This document shows, piece after piece, positions 28,879-40,600 of a DNA stretch of 64,000 nucleotides. A model generated the notes under the pieces. That model was not told the DNA's origin. It saw only the letters and a program-made list of their open reading frames with translations, and did not search any database. The DNA is taken from contig NC_067207.1 in the NCBI RefSeq assembly GCF_026262505.1, positions 15,592,082 through 15,656,081 on the forward strand. The letters run 5' to 3'. Positions within the stretch are counted from its first letter, which is position 1, and every line of letters starts with the position of its first letter. This stretch comes from Trichomonas vaginalis G3 (lineage: Eukaryota; Parabasalia; Trichomonadida; Trichomonadidae). Both the position numbers and the translations under genes were made by a program.

Positions 28879-29298
28879 ATGGACGTATTTGAGTATCTCT
28901 TCGAATTGAAGCAGAACAAAGTTTACACACACAAACAATACAAATACATTGACAGAATAGTTCTTTATACAAACAATGGAAAATGTTATAGAATAGCAGT
29001 CTTTGCTGAACCAAAATATTTTCATAAAGCAAAGAAAGTTGGTATAACTGAAATGGTGAAAGTTCTTGAAGCAGACAAAAATATAACAACAAAACTTACA
29101 GATATTTCTAAAGGTAAGTTTATAATACAATATTATGTCAAAACTGGCGTACTGTCAATATTTGACGGAGAGAAGTCAGTTCAAGAACAACTTACTGACC
29201 TGCTGCCAAAATCTGCTCGATGGAAGCTGTCGTTATGCCAATCTGAGGAGCCCCAGCAGGTTTCATCGAACGAATCTTCAAAAGAGCATCTTCCGTGA
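28879..29298 (+). CDS. Polinton protein, unknown (139 aa)
   Basis: The product starts MDVFEYLFELKQNKVYTHKQ. It is divergent from the 28860 gene, sharing an 18-base leader, and its 3' end runs about 100 bases into the end of the capsid gene on the other strand. The beta-rich centre (GKFIIQYYVKTGVLSIFDG) is not assigned to a family. Confidence 0.5.
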   Translation: MDVFEYLFELKQNKVYTHKQYKYIDRIVLYTNNGKCYRIAVFAEPKYFHKAKKVGITEMVKVLEADKNITTKLTDISKGKFIIQYYVKTGVLSIFDGEKSVQEQLTDLLPKSARWKLSLCQSEEPQQVSSNESSKEHLP

Positions 29299-30790
29299 AA
29301 AGTGCTATTGGTTTTGTAAACTTCTTTGCTTTCAATTCATCTGGACCGTCTCTGTCACCAGTATATTGTATTTGTACAGTACCAACAGTTGAAATACCAC
29401 CCATAAAGTCTTCTGAGTCAGCAAATGGAATGCCAAGCCAAAAGTTTGAACGGTCTCCATTTGTATATTGAGTTTTTTGACCTCCTGTATGAGTCCATAC
29501 TTTCACATATGGCATAATAGAACTTTGCATTTCAGGGTTAATGGTTGTTGTGAAGTTGTTGTTAAAGTTCATAGCATCTAATGTCAAGTTGTATGACCTC
29601 ATATCCTCAACTGTAGAATATTCTTCTCTTGGATAGTATTTGCCATCTATGTTTATATGATATTTAATACCAGGGTTGTAGAAACAAGAATAGTCATTTA
29701 TAGTTCGTCTGAACAGTACAAACATAGTATCTGCATGTTTCATTGCAGTTGTTAAGGCAATATCTGTTCTTGCACCTGGGTCAGCACTTTGGTTTCCAAC
29801 TTCACCTGCAAAGTCTTTGACAGATATTTGGTGTATAGGGAACATAAGTGGAACTGCAATATATTTGGCAGCTAAAGCATTTGAAATATCTGGGTCCAAC
29901 ATATAGACTGCAAGTCTGCTTTCTATTCTCTTGCATTCAAATTTTTCGCATGTGAACTTAACTGGGTCCCAAGCATCTCCAGCAGCATTGAAATAATAGT
30001 TTACTTCAGTGTTGAGGTTTGAGAAACCAAAGTCTAAGTCAACTTTGTTTTTGCAAAAGTCGGCGAATGACATTTTATTTGTTCCCACTACTTCTGTAAG
30101 AGTGAATGGGTCTTGTGTTGGTGCAATGACTAAGTTATTTTTGCTTGGAGTAAGTTCGATAGAAATTTTTCCTGCCCAGTTTGGCAAGTATCTTAAAAAC
30201 CTGAAGATGAGGAAAGATGACAAAGGAACTCTAAGTTTCAGTTTTACTTTGGTTACTGCTGCTGCAGTTTGTCCAGAAAGGTTAACATAAACTCCTGGAA
30301 CGTTAGGGTCAAGTCTCTTATTTTCTCAATAGTTGCATACTGGTCTGTTTGTTCTCTAGCTTGTGGTTGTACTGAGTTTCTCAAAGCGAACCATTCATAG
30401 TTTGCCCATGTTACTGTTTTGAACTAAGTCAGAGTTAGAATATATCTTATATCCCATGAAAACTTCTGGAGCATATTGGTATCCGACATAGAAAATTCCA
30501 TTGCAACCTTTCTTGTCAACAACTTGGCAGAAGGTTTTATTTCAATGTCTTGTTCCACGTATAAGAATGAGTTGTCAATAGAAATAATATGAAACCTGTC
30601 GCAAGCAATATCTACTGTTGTTGAAGAACCTTCTCCAAACTCACCTACGTTTCCATAAGAAACAGCAGTTGTATATTCGTAAGTTCCAGGAACTATTTCT
30701 GACCTTCTAATGGCATTGTCGCATTCGTTATACCATTCGGAAACATTTCCATTCATAGCATCCAAAACTGTTTGGCGTTATATTCTGAGC
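29192..30790 (-). pseudogene. Major capsid protein region (Polinton, broken)
   Basis: The minus strand encodes large beta-rich segments typical of a double-jelly-roll major capsid protein. They include the upstream part with YEYTTAVSYGNVGEFGEG and IISIDNSFLYVEQDIEI, and the downstream part with FGFSNLNTEVNYYFNAAG, VPLMFPIHQISVKDF and YVKVWTHTGGQKTQYTNGD. Position and size fit the Polinton capsid. The assignment rests on character and context, and the gene is broken in this copy. Confidence 0.6.
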
Positions 30791-30831
30791 GGCGTACATT
30801 TCATATGAGTAAAAATATAGAATAGTTGGAT

Positions 30832-30936
30832 TTATATGTCATAATAGAACCCACGTGGACCAAGCTTTACTTTCTTCCTGACTGAGTTTTTAACTCTTCT
30901 TTTTCCTTCATTGCCCTCTGCTTGAAGTTGTTGCAT
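30832..30936 (-). CDS. Possible short basic protein (34 aa)
   Basis: A short frame encodes MQQLQAEGNEGKRRVKNSV and a basic end (KVKLGPRGFYYDI). It could be the end of a larger protein whose frame continues upstream. Support is weak: composition and position only. Confidence 0.25.
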   Translation of the reverse strand: MQQLQAEGNEGKRRVKNSVRKKVKLGPRGFYYDI

Positions 30937-30953
30937 CTTTGCATTATGTTCAT

Positions 30954-31478
30954 CTAGTATGTTGCAAATTTCCCATGTCCTTTTTGCCTTTTGGCTCTGG
31001 TCGCCATCTCAGGTAACCTATATCCTAGAAAGAGTTTGTCATAGTCTGTATTTGAGTCTTCGCGTATTGTTTGCATGACTCTTTCCTGAGTTTCCGGTTC
31101 AAGCTCTTCAAACAGTGCCTGTCCATATGGAATATGCTCGTTTCCAAATATATGTTTTTGTAGCCATTCTGGTTTTCTTTCCATGTTACCAACTATATCT
31201 TTTGTGAATGGGAAAGCTTTTACCCAATCTTTCAGTCTTGCGTCGTTTATTTCTGTAGTTGGTTTTATTTTGTCAAGGAACATGTTTTTCAATACTAACA
31301 TTTCATTTGGTACTGTCCATTTGAGTTTACTTAAATATTCATCCCTTCTCGGTTCATTGTCTGCAAAGTAAGTTTTTATGACATTTTGTAAACTTTCGTT
31401 TGCAAGGTCATGTACAATAGGTTCTCTTCCTTCGGCTGTCCATAACTTTCTTTCTAAACTCTTCACCAAATATACCAT
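30954..31478 (-). CDS. Polinton protein, unknown (174 aa)
   Basis: The protein is mostly helical and charged (NESLQNVIKTYFADNEPRRDEY, less ends), with a basic C-terminus (TRAKRQKGHGKFATY). No family motif is seen. It lies between the capsid region and the Gln/Pro-rich gene, in the same direction, so a virion-associated role is possible. Confidence 0.5.
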   Translation of the reverse strand: MVYLVKSLERKLWTAEGREPIVHDLANESLQNVIKTYFADNEPRRDEYLSKLKWTVPNEMLVLKNMFLDKIKPTTEINDARLKDWVKAFPFTKDIVGNMERKPEWLQKHIFGNEHIPYGQALFEELEPETQERVMQTIREDSNTDYDKLFLGYRLPEMATRAKRQKGHGKFATY

Positions 31479-31729
31479 CTCTATGGTTCTGTGTAGTTCT
31501 TTGAGATAAATGTTCTAGAACGTCAGGTGTTATATTTTCCATCAGCCATGTTCATTTCATACTGGTCCAAAATATCTGCATGTTTCATATCTTTCAATGG
31601 CATTAAAGCCGCGCTTTAAAATACCAGCTATATCTCGTTCACCATTCAATTCATTGCGTCTCACAACTTTTTGGAATTGTGGTTGTAAGTTTATGAACCA
31701 CCTATCCGGGTTAGCTTTATGACCCCATC
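31479..31729 (-). other. Degenerate coding stretch between two Polinton genes
   Basis: Coding-like composition continues on the minus strand without a single open frame. I treat it as decayed Polinton sequence and do not assign it. Confidence 0.3.
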
Positions 31730-32900
31730 TCATTGTAGTTCCATCGTCTGCAGAAACAAAGTAGGTTTGTTTCCATCTTGGTTAGGTTCTGAATGAACTT
31801 TAAACAATGTTTCATTTCTATATGTTTTCTTGAAATTTAACCTTTTATTTTCACCGAGTTCATCCAAAGATTGAACGTTAAATGCTCGTAAGTAAAAAGG
31901 GTTGTTGTATTTGTGTACATTTTTTTTCAGTTCTTCCATTCTATGCTGGATATTTTCATCTGATGTTGGAGTCTTTTGTATGTCGGCAAACATTTTTCGA
32001 TATTCTTCTACTATGTCAGCCGAATTTTTTTTAGACTCTTGGAAATATTCCATATTCTCCGCATACTCTTGTTGAGGGTCAAGATTTTTCGGCTGTTCCA
32101 AATCTTCATCTAGTTCTGTGAAGTTAGTTTCCAAAGGAAGGACTTGTTCGTTTCCTTCAGGCTCTTCTAGCTGTTGTTGCTGAACTATTTCTTCCATGTC
32201 TGGTTGTATCTGAACTTCTTCCTGTGGAGTTTCTTGTACCTCATCTGCTGGCATTTCATATATTCCGAGACCGTTTTCAACAATTTCCCTATCTACGTCA
32301 TCCGCATTCATAAGCTTTTGTTCTTTCGTTCCGTCTCTATTTTTTACGCGTTTCATGACGAAAGTTGAATTGTCATTTAGCTCTGACATCAAATATCTCG
32401 GAGTAAATTCATCCATGTCATTTGGATGATATGCTATTAAATCATATCCCTTAGCGAGCTTGTATTTTCCAGGTTTGAGATTATATCCGTTTTGGTGCTG
32501 AGCCATAAAGCTAAATAGGTTCGGGTCAGTATTTCCATCCTTGAACTTTCCAATAGCTTCTTTATATCTGTCACTAAAGTCAACAGTATCTGGGAAACCA
32601 CACTCTTCTTTAAGCATTTTTAAGAATTCTTGGTTTCCTTGTTCTCTACTTCTTTTATGTCCTTGCTCTGTTTGTGGTTGTTGTTGTGCAGGGTTTTGAA
32701 CTGTTGGTTGCTGTGCTGGTTGTTGTGTTGGTTGTTGTGCTGGTTGTGGAGGTGGTTGTTGTGCTGGTTGTTGTGCATGCCTGTGTCTGTGTCCATGTGA
32801 CGATGTAAATGTTTTAGGTAGTCCTGGTGCAGGTGCTTCTCTTGGAGGGTTTGGTGGTATATAAGTTCCACCAGCTGGCACATATGTTCCATCTGCAGCG
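31730..32900 (-). CDS. Gln/Pro-rich large Polinton protein, unknown
   Basis: The frame encodes a Pro- and Gln-rich N-terminus with tandem QQPAQQPTQQP repeats and a His-rich patch (HGHRHRHAQQ). A central globular part follows (NGYNLKPGKYKLAKGYDLIAYHP, in segments), then acidic linkers and a conserved C-terminus. No ATG stands at the start of the open frame, which meets the end of the upstream coiled-coil gene. A structural or scaffold role is a guess from composition. Confidence 0.5.
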
Positions 32901-32907
32901 TAATGTC

Positions 32908-34032
32908 CTACCTGACTTTTCGTTTTAAGAAAGCATTTACTAGGTCTGTTTTGGTCTGTTGTAACTCTTTTTCTTGACTTTCCACAACAGTTGCTCTAAC
33001 GGAGTCATAGGCACTTTGAACTGCCTGTCTCGTTGCTGCATCTGTTATTTTCGTCATATTTTGTGCTACTTCTCTTAACTCGTTGTCGAAACCTTCAGAC
33101 TTCAGTTTCTTTCCAGATGAGAAGTCGTTCACTTGTTTCACCTTACTATGAAGAGCTTCGAAGGCGTTCTTAAAGTCAGCATTCATTAAAGCTTCATTTG
33201 AACTGTCTTCATCCGCTTGTATTTTTGTCCTTATTGACCCTATAAGTTGGGCTGCTTTGGCGTTGGCTTGGGCATCTAACCAGTCATTATTAGCTTTTAT
33301 ATATTCTGCGCTTTTCATTGCCTTTTGCATAGCCGCGTCGTTATTTTTACTTTCTTGTGCTAAGTTTTCATACTGTACGGTTTGGTTTTGCAACTGTAAA
33401 AGTTTTTCTGCCTTTACATTTGCTTCAACTTCTTTTTTATACTCATCGCTATCCATATATGTCTTCATGGCTTTTTGTTTTATTTCTTCATCTTTCAGTA
33501 CTTTATATTGAGTAGTATGGTTTTTCAAATTTATAACATCTTGTTCCATTTTTGCTACTTCTGCTGCTTTTTCTGACACTTTTTTCGCATATTCCTCTGT
33601 ACTTAGTTCTTTCAGTTGTTCTTCTTTCTTCTTTTTCTCTACGTTTAACTCATTGAGTTTCTTTGTGTGTCTGTCATATTCTAGTTTCTTTTCGTTTTCA
33701 CTTATTTGTTTCTGTATGTCTATGTTTGACTTTTTGACATCTGCTATTTGATTTTTGAGTGAACTCAAATTCATTTGACTTTGAGGGTTATAGGCTGTTC
33801 CGTCTGCAGCTCCACCATAGCCTGCCATTTTCGCTAAAAGTGCCGCTCTTAAACCTCCACTCTGTGCACCAAAAACTCGGTTTAAAAGCATAGGATTGCT
33901 TGACATTTGTTGCAACATAGTGGGGTCATTCATCATTTGTTGTTGCAACTGTTGTTGTGGTGTCAGTTTTACTATTGGATGTTTCAATGCTCTCTTCCTC
34001 TTACGTATATTCTTACGTAGCTTACGTGGCAT
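32908..34032 (-). CDS. Coiled-coil Polinton protein with basic N-terminus (374 aa)
   Basis: The ATG at 34032 starts MPRKLRKNIRKRKRALKHP, a strongly basic, DNA-binding or nuclear-signal-like stretch. Gln- and Met-rich sequence follows, then long heptad-like helices from about residue 90 to 350 (NEKKLEYDRHTKKLNELN; KKKKEEQLKELSTEEY). It is the last gene before the right-end repeats. A core or scaffold protein is possible; no family is recognised. Confidence 0.6.
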   Translation of the reverse strand: MPRKLRKNIRKRKRALKHPIVKLTPQQQLQQQMMNDPTMLQQMSSNPMLLNRVFGAQSGGLRAALLAKMAGYGGAADGTAYNPQSQMNLSSLKNQIADVKKSNIDIQKQISENEKKLEYDRHTKKLNELNVEKKKKEEQLKELSTEEYAKKVSEKAAEVAKMEQDVINLKNHTTQYKVLKDEEIKQKAMKTYMDSDEYKKEVEANVKAEKLLQLQNQTVQYENLAQESKNNDAAMQKAMKSAEYIKANNDWLDAQANAKAAQLIGSIRTKIQADEDSSNEALMNADFKNAFEALHSKVKQVNDFSSGKKLKSEGFDNELREVAQNMTKITDAATRQAVQSAYDSVRATVVESQEKELQQTKTDLVNAFLKRKVR

Positions 34033-34149
34033 TTTAAGTGAAGTAAAAAACGGTTTTTGACAGATGTTTATATGACACTTATTGTTCAGCACAAAAAACT
34101 ACTCGGTCAAAGTGTTGTCAGTTTTGTAAAATAACCGTCCTATCTCCGT

Positions 34150-34500
34150 GCCTATGACGAAGAAATCATGAAAATTCAAGAGGGTAGAAAAGAGGTTAGA
34201 AAAGAGGTTATATCTAACCTTCTACCCTAAACATTATTTTTGTCTGATTTACACTCATTGTCTATGTTTTGTTGAGACTTCTTCATCTAATTTCTCATGA
34301 ACTTTCTTGTCTATGTTTTGTAAAGACTTTGTAAAGTTCTTCATCGTAAAGACTTTGTAAAGACTTTCTTGTCTATGTTTTGTAAAGACTTCTTCGTAAA
34401 GACTTTGTAAAGACTTTGTAAAGACTTCTTTGTAAATGTTTTGTCAAGACTTCTTCGTAAAGACTTTGTTGAGACTTCTTCGTAAAGACTTTGTTGAGAC
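34150..34500 (+). repeat. Subterminal array of AAAGACTT(C/T)GTAAA-type repeats
   Basis: Short repeats of TTCTTCGTAAAGACTTTGTAAAG and related units, plus the GGTAGAAAAGAGG block shared with 22600 and 22920, fill the stretch between the last gene and the right terminal repeat. No coding content is seen. Confidence 0.8.
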
Positions 34501-34659
34501 TTCATTTATACTAAACATCTTCGGGGGCTAGAAGGCACGAAGTGCCTGGAAGCCATCCCCCAAGAAAAAAAAAACTTCATTATACTCATTCATCCTCAGG
34601 GCTAGAAGGCACGAAGTGCCTGGAAGCCCCACTACCTTTTTTTTTTTTTTTTTTTTTTT
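34500..34659 (-). repeat. Right terminal inverted repeat, copy 1, present twice
   Basis: The terminal unit occurs as an inner copy (34500-34560) and an outer copy (34575-34636), each with the GGCACGAAGTGCC hairpin. The outer one is followed by a T-tract to 34659. The left end has one unit only. Confidence 0.92.
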
Positions 34660-34664
34660 AAATT
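34660..34664 (+). repeat. Target-site duplication AAATT, right copy
   Basis: This matches the left copy at 9461-9465 and marks the exact insertion point of Polinton copy 1. Confidence 0.9.
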
Positions 34665-35513
34665 CAATGATCTTAAAAGCGAAGGATAAACCTCAAAATT
34701 TACGAATATAATGAGTGGGAATATAATGCTTATCTATCATAAAACCATATGAAATATTAATTTTTGCTTTACGCCTAATTTTTGACGACAATTAGCAAAA
34801 AATGTTAAATGTTAACACTCAGTCCATTTGAATATGAAAAATAAAATTGACTTTGATTAAATGTTTTTATTTATCATGCAATTCTTCTTGCGACCAAAGA
34901 TTTGAATAAAAGTTCAAAAAATAAGATAGCTTAAAAAATAATATACGGTAGTGTTTACTAATAGATGAATAGTATATAAATTCTATTAAAATGGATTTGA
35001 TCCAAAAAAATATAAAACCAAAAATAATTGTTATAATTTAAATGAAGAAGTAATTAAAAACGATTTTATTTATGATCAAATTTTATATATTTTTTTGGAT
35101 CAAATCCATTTTAATAGAATTTATATACTATTCATCTATTAGTAAACACTACCGTATATTATTTTTTAAGCTATCTTATTTTTTGAACTTTTATTCAAAT
35201 CTTTGGTCGCAAGAAGAATTGCATGATAAATAAAAACATTTAATCAAAGTCAATTTTATTTTTCATATTCAAATGGACTGAGTGTTAACATTTAACATTT
35301 TTTGCTAATTGTCGTCAAAAATTAGGCGTAAAGCAAAAATTAATATTTCATATGGTTTTATGATAGATAAGCATTATATTCCCACTCATTATATTCGTAA
35401 ATTTTGAGGTTTATCCTTCGCTTTTAAGATCATTGAATTTGATTTTTATATAAAATAGTTATATATTAGAAAATAATATGAGTTTATGTGATATTATTTT
35501 TCAGAAGATTTTG

Positions 35514-37584
35514 TGTTCTTCTTCAAAATTTTATTTTTTTATTAAAAAGAATCTTTACAAAATATACATTTACTTTAATTAATATTTAAAAACGTGCTCT
35601 ATCAAAAGTTCCAAAAATTCAATATTTTAGCTTTTCTGAGGTGTCACTTTTGATGAATTTCTGTTTACAACAGAATCATGTTGTTATTAGATGTACATAT
35701 TAGATTTACTATTTCCAAAAAAATGCTCAAATTTGAATAGTTTTTAGAAAATTTGGAATTACACTCCTTACATTATATATAATTAAATGTTTAAATTTTA
35801 TTTATTTTTCCCTTTTAATTTTATAACGTGCTCTATCAAAACTAACCTCTCAATTGAAGGCCACAAAATCTAAGTAGTGAGGGTACACAAATTTTGTATG
35901 GAGTACGGTTCAATTTTTGAGAGCCTCACTATTTCGATTTTGTGACTACCTTATCAAATTTACGGTATTTAAAAATATCGACATTTTGGATTTCATTTTA
36001 TATAGTTCGATAGTACTTCATAAATACAAACTAAAGACATAAGAAAAATTGTTAATAAGGCATCAAAGTTTCAGAACCGATTTTGTGGTCAGTTGATCGA
36101 AGATGGATAACTTGATATTCTATTTCAACAGTATGTAAATAAGCGCAATATAAAAAGGCCATTTGAAATTAAAGAGGCTATTGTATCAATATGATAATCG
36201 GAAGTCCGAAATAGAAATTGTTTGCAAAGAAAATCATGCATAGATGTAAAAGTCATTGATGCTAACACTCTTGGCCGGATTCATTAAAGAAAATAATAAT
36301 GCAAAAAATTTGTTTTCTATTTGTTCAATTTTAGTACGAAGAAGATATAGTAAAGAACATTTAATATGATGAAACTACAGTACAATTGAGTATAATGACC
36401 TAATATTATGTCATTAATAAAATTTACGCATAAAAATAAATGATACCATGGAATCTATAATCTGTTAAGTCTAGTACTTTCTGATATTAACGAATAAAAG
36501 AAGTGCAAGATTAGAGAGTGCTTTTACTCGACGAATAAACTTTCTATAAAATGTCACATTTCTAACAGTTTTTCTCCAATTCAATTTTGAAAGTAGCTTT
36601 ATACAATATCGTTTTGGATAAATCACTCGCAACAGTTGTCCAAGCCTATTATTCAAATCTTGTTTTTAACGGAATTTTTTGATTTAAATATTTCTGACAA
36701 AAATCTGCTATCTTTTCAAATTTTTATATTTTGAAATAGATATCAAGGTTAGTAAGTATTTTTACATACAAACACGTCTAAAGTATTTTTAATTAATTAA
36801 AATGAAAATTTAAAAAACCGAGTTTTAATCTGTTTGATTTATTCGTTGTATTTTGGGAATCAATCGGCGTCATAACCAGGATTAATATACCATATAATTC
36901 ATCTATAAAATCGGAATCAGTTCATACCCTCACAATGCATTGACCAACTTGAGCAAAAAACTATTGGCTATTAGAGTTGTTAATCTATGGGATAACTAAA
37001 AAATTAAACAAATATGTCCAAGTAAACCAACCATCCAAGAAATATCGAGGATCAAATAATTTCAAAATTCATATAAGTCCCTTCCGATTAGCTGTGTAGC
37101 TTTCTTTTAACGAACTAAGCAATCCTTTAGATTAGGAACCGGCCAACTTTAGTACTAAAATTGATTAGTGATGAGACGATAAATTTCAATGAAAACCATT
37201 TCAAATCATTCAATTCCTTAACAAAAATGAATTAGATCAAAGTTTTTTCTAATGGCTATTACCAGTCTTTCTTAATATTGTTTCTCTTTGAAAAAGTGCG
37301 TAAAACTTTAATATAACTCAGAAATTATAAAAAATCTTTATTTTTATGTGTATACCATTTAGATCTTTATCTCTAAGTAGAGAATTTATTTGAAACATTG
37401 ACTTCATTTTAAGAGAAAAATTCCATCAACTCTTTATCATATCAGGACCTTATTTTCAATAATAAAATCGAAAAAGAAAAACGATACGCTCACAAATACT
37501 TGTAAAGTTGACGATTATTTATAAGAAAAATTCATCGTTTTCTTCAAAATTGAATTGGAAACGCTGATCGGGATTCATTTCATA
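35514..37584. other. Gene-free stretch upstream of PFOR
   Basis: About 2 kb of AT-rich sequence shows no convincing gene. The 26-bp block at 35642-35667 matches 9224-9249 inverted. The phrase ACGTGCTCTATCAAAA occurs twice (about 35592 and 35826). A stretch near 36160-36300 has decayed coding-like composition but no readable frame. Confidence 0.4.
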
Positions 37585-37589
37585 TCACA
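37585..37589 (+). promoter_or_regulatory. Candidate initiator (TCACA) of PFOR
   Basis: TCACA fits the trichomonad initiator TCA(+1)Y(A/T), with the start 16 bases before the ATG. A second candidate, TCATT, lies at 37575. Confidence 0.55.
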
Positions 37590-37602
37590 TTCTTGATAGT
37601 AT

Positions 37603-40600
37603 ATGACTCTTAATCAGACAACAAGATTTGCATCCAAGCTCGTCCCTATGGACGGAAATGCTGCTGCAGCACATGTTGCATACAACATGTCTGAAGCTTC
37701 CTTCCTTTATCCAATTACCCCATCTACACCAATGGGTGACCAATACGACAAATGGTCATGCGCTGGTAAAAAGAACATTTGGGACAGAGTTCCAATTGTT
37801 CGCGTTCTTCAATCAGAAGCTGGCGCTGCTGGCGCATTACACGGCGCAGCTTCCGTTGGTACATTCACATGCACATTTACAGCTTCTCAGGGCCTTCTTT
37901 TAATGATTCCAAACATGCTCAAGACAGCTGGTGAACTTTGGCCAACAGTTTTCCACGTTGCAGCTCGTGCTGTTTCAACACAAGCTCTCTCCATCCAAGG
38001 CGATCACGCAGATGTTATGTGTGTTAAGAACACAGGCTTCGCTATGCTCTGCTCATCAACAATCCAAGAAGTCATGGACCTTGCCGCCGTTTCTCATATG
38101 TCCACAGTTGACTCCGAAATCCCATTCGTTCACTTCTTCGAAGGCTTCAAACTCTCTCACCAGATCGACTCCATCGAGCCAATCACAAAGGAGCAGATGA
38201 AACAGTTAATGCCATTCGATAAATTAAACGAAATCCGCAGACGCGCTCTTAACCCACAGCATCCAATTATTCTCGGCCACTCACAAGGCCCAGACGCCTA
38301 CTTCCAGACAGTCGAACTCGCAAACCCATACTACGATGCTATTCCAAAGATTGTTCAGAACAACTTCAACAAGCTCGCTAAGCTCACAGGCCGCCAGTAC
38401 AAGCTCTTCGACTACTACGGCCATCCAGAAGCTACAGACGTCATCGTTTGCATGGGTGCTGCTGCTCCAGTCATCAAGGAGACAATCGACTTCATGGCCG
38501 GTGACAAGGTTGGTCTTGTTATCCCACACCTCTTCCGCCCATGGTCAATGGAAGATTTCATCCGCGCACTTCCACCAACAGTCAAGAGAATCTCCGTTCT
38601 TGATCGTTCCAAGGATCCAGCAGCTGAGGCAGAGCCACTCTTCCTCGACGTTGCTTTCACATGCAAGCAGCTTAACCACCCAGCCAAGGTCACTGGTGGC
38701 CGCTACGGTCTTGCATCACGTGAATTCACACCACTCCACGCCAAGGCTGTCTTCGACAACATGAGAAAGGAGAAGCCAATCGAGCGCTTCACAGTCGGCA
38801 TAACAGATGATGTCACACACCTTTCATTGACACCAGGCAAGCTCCCAGGCTTCGGACCAGCCAAGCGCTCCATCCAGGCCATCTTCTGGGGCCTCGGTGG
38901 TGATGGCACAATCGGCGCCAACAAGGCCGCTATCAAGGCAGCCATTGACGTCATGGGAATGCACGCACAGGGCAACTTCTCATACTCCGCAGATAAGTCA
39001 AACTCACTCACACGTTCATACCTCAGATTCGACTCCAAGCCAATTACAGCCCAATATACAATCCTCGAAGCACAGTTCGTCGGCTGCACATTACCAGCCT
39101 ACGTTACAAAGTACCCAATGGCCGACAAGCTCGCTCCAAACGGCTCATTCTTCTTGAACTGCCCATGGGACACAGTCGAACTCCTCGAGAAGAACCTTCC
39201 AGCCAAGTTCCGCCGCCAGCTCGCAAAGAAGAACGCCAGACTCTTCGTCTGCGATGCTACAGCTGTCGCTGAGAAGTGCGGCATGCACGGCAAGATCTCC
39301 ACAATTGTCCAGGCCTGCTTCTACCAGCTCTCCGGCCTTCTTGGCGAGGACTGGCTCAAGGTCACAGACAAGTGGATCGAGAAGGAGTTCTCCAGACTCG
39401 GCGAGAAAGTTGTCAACAACAACAAGTTGTCTGCAAGAGAAGGTGTCAAGGCTCTCAAGGAGATCAAAATCCCAGCATCATGGGCCGAAGCAGTTGATGC
39501 TCCAGGCGCATTCAAGGACCATAACTTCATCTCATTCCTTGAAGAGAAGACACACGAGAAGCCAAAGGTTGTCTCCGATGTCATCGAGCCATGCGTTGCC
39601 ACAGCCGGCGCTGGCCTTCCAGTTTCTGCATTCCAGCCATGCCTTGGTGGTGTTTCTCCACTCGGCACATGCTCATGGCTCAAGAAGGGTCTCAGCCCAA
39701 GAATGCCATTGTGGGACGAGAAGAAGTGCATCCAGTGCAACATGTGCGGTGCTACATGCCCACACTCTGTCATCCGCCCATACTTACTCGACCAGCAAGA
39801 GGTCAAGAACATCCCGAAGGAGTTGAAGGACCTCTCATTACTCGACGCAAAGGGTGCTGATGTCAAGGGATTCAAGTACAGGATCGAAGTTTCTCCATAC
39901 GACTGCGTTGGCTGCGAGTTGTGCGTCAACCACTGCCCAGCTGGAGCTCTCTCCATGACAGAGATCCGCTCTGAGAAGGGCATGAAGCGCGCTACACACC
40001 ACAACGACATGTTCATCTGGCTCAACGACAAGTGCAAGAACCACGGCGATGTCATCAAGAACAAGTTCAACATCCGTGGCTCACAGTTCCAGAAGCCAAT
40101 GATCGAGTTCCCAGGCTCATGCGAGGGCTGCTCCGAGACAATGATCACAAAGATCATCACACAGCTCTTCGGCAAGAGAATGGTCATCGCCAACACATCC
40201 GGCTGCTCATCAGTTTGGGGCGGTGCCTTCCCACGTATTCCATTCATCACAGACGAGAACGGCCGCGGTCCAGCTTGGGCACGTTCTCTCTTCGAAGATA
40301 ACGCTGAATTCGGCTACGGCCAGGCTGTCGGCATGGAGTTACGCCGTTGCCACCTCAAGGACGATGTCGACGACTTCCTCAAGGACCAGAAGAAGTGCGC
40401 TAAGGTCTCTAAGGAACTTGTCGACCTCCTCAAGAAGTGGAGCGATAAGTGGCTCGATGGTGATAAGTCCCTCAGATTAGAACAGCCAATCCTCAAGGCA
40501 ATCAAGGAGAACATGAACGACGACCTCAAGAGAATCGTCGAGAACAACGATCTCTGGGTCAAGCCATCCAACTGGATCCTCGGTGGTGATGGCTGGGCAT

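Larger units (their letters stand above)
9466..34659 (+). mobile_element. Polinton/Maverick copy 1, largely whole
   Basis: This 25.2-kb element has terminal inverted repeats, a 5-bp target duplication and the Polinton core: rve-type integrase, protein-primed B-family DNA polymerase, A32-like packaging ATPase, SF3 helicase, capsid genes and a D12-class adenine methyltransferase. It also carries KilA-N, HNH and tail-fibre-like accessory genes and several repeat arrays. Genes run on both strands in blocks. It looks largely whole, with roughly half a dozen breaks in total, and so is fossil rather than intact. The exact target duplication and close similarity to copy 2 suggest a fairly young insertion. 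Confidence 0.95.
9390..35513. repeat. Large host inverted repeat, left arm split by Polinton copy 1
   Basis: The segment 34660-35014 is the reverse complement of 35086-35440 with no gap: paired positions always sum to 70100, and I saw no mismatch by eye. The loop is about 71 bases. The arm continues outward on the right to about 35513, and that continuation is found inverted at 9390-9465, on the far side of the Polinton. Each arm is therefore about 430 bp, and the left arm is cut in two by the 25-kb insertion. I recognise no coding content. It could be a foldback element or a recent inverted duplication. Confidence 0.9.

Noticed and set aside
36471-36656. 61-codon minus-strand frame upstream of PFOR
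   Set aside because: It is short, has no motif and no upstream initiator context.
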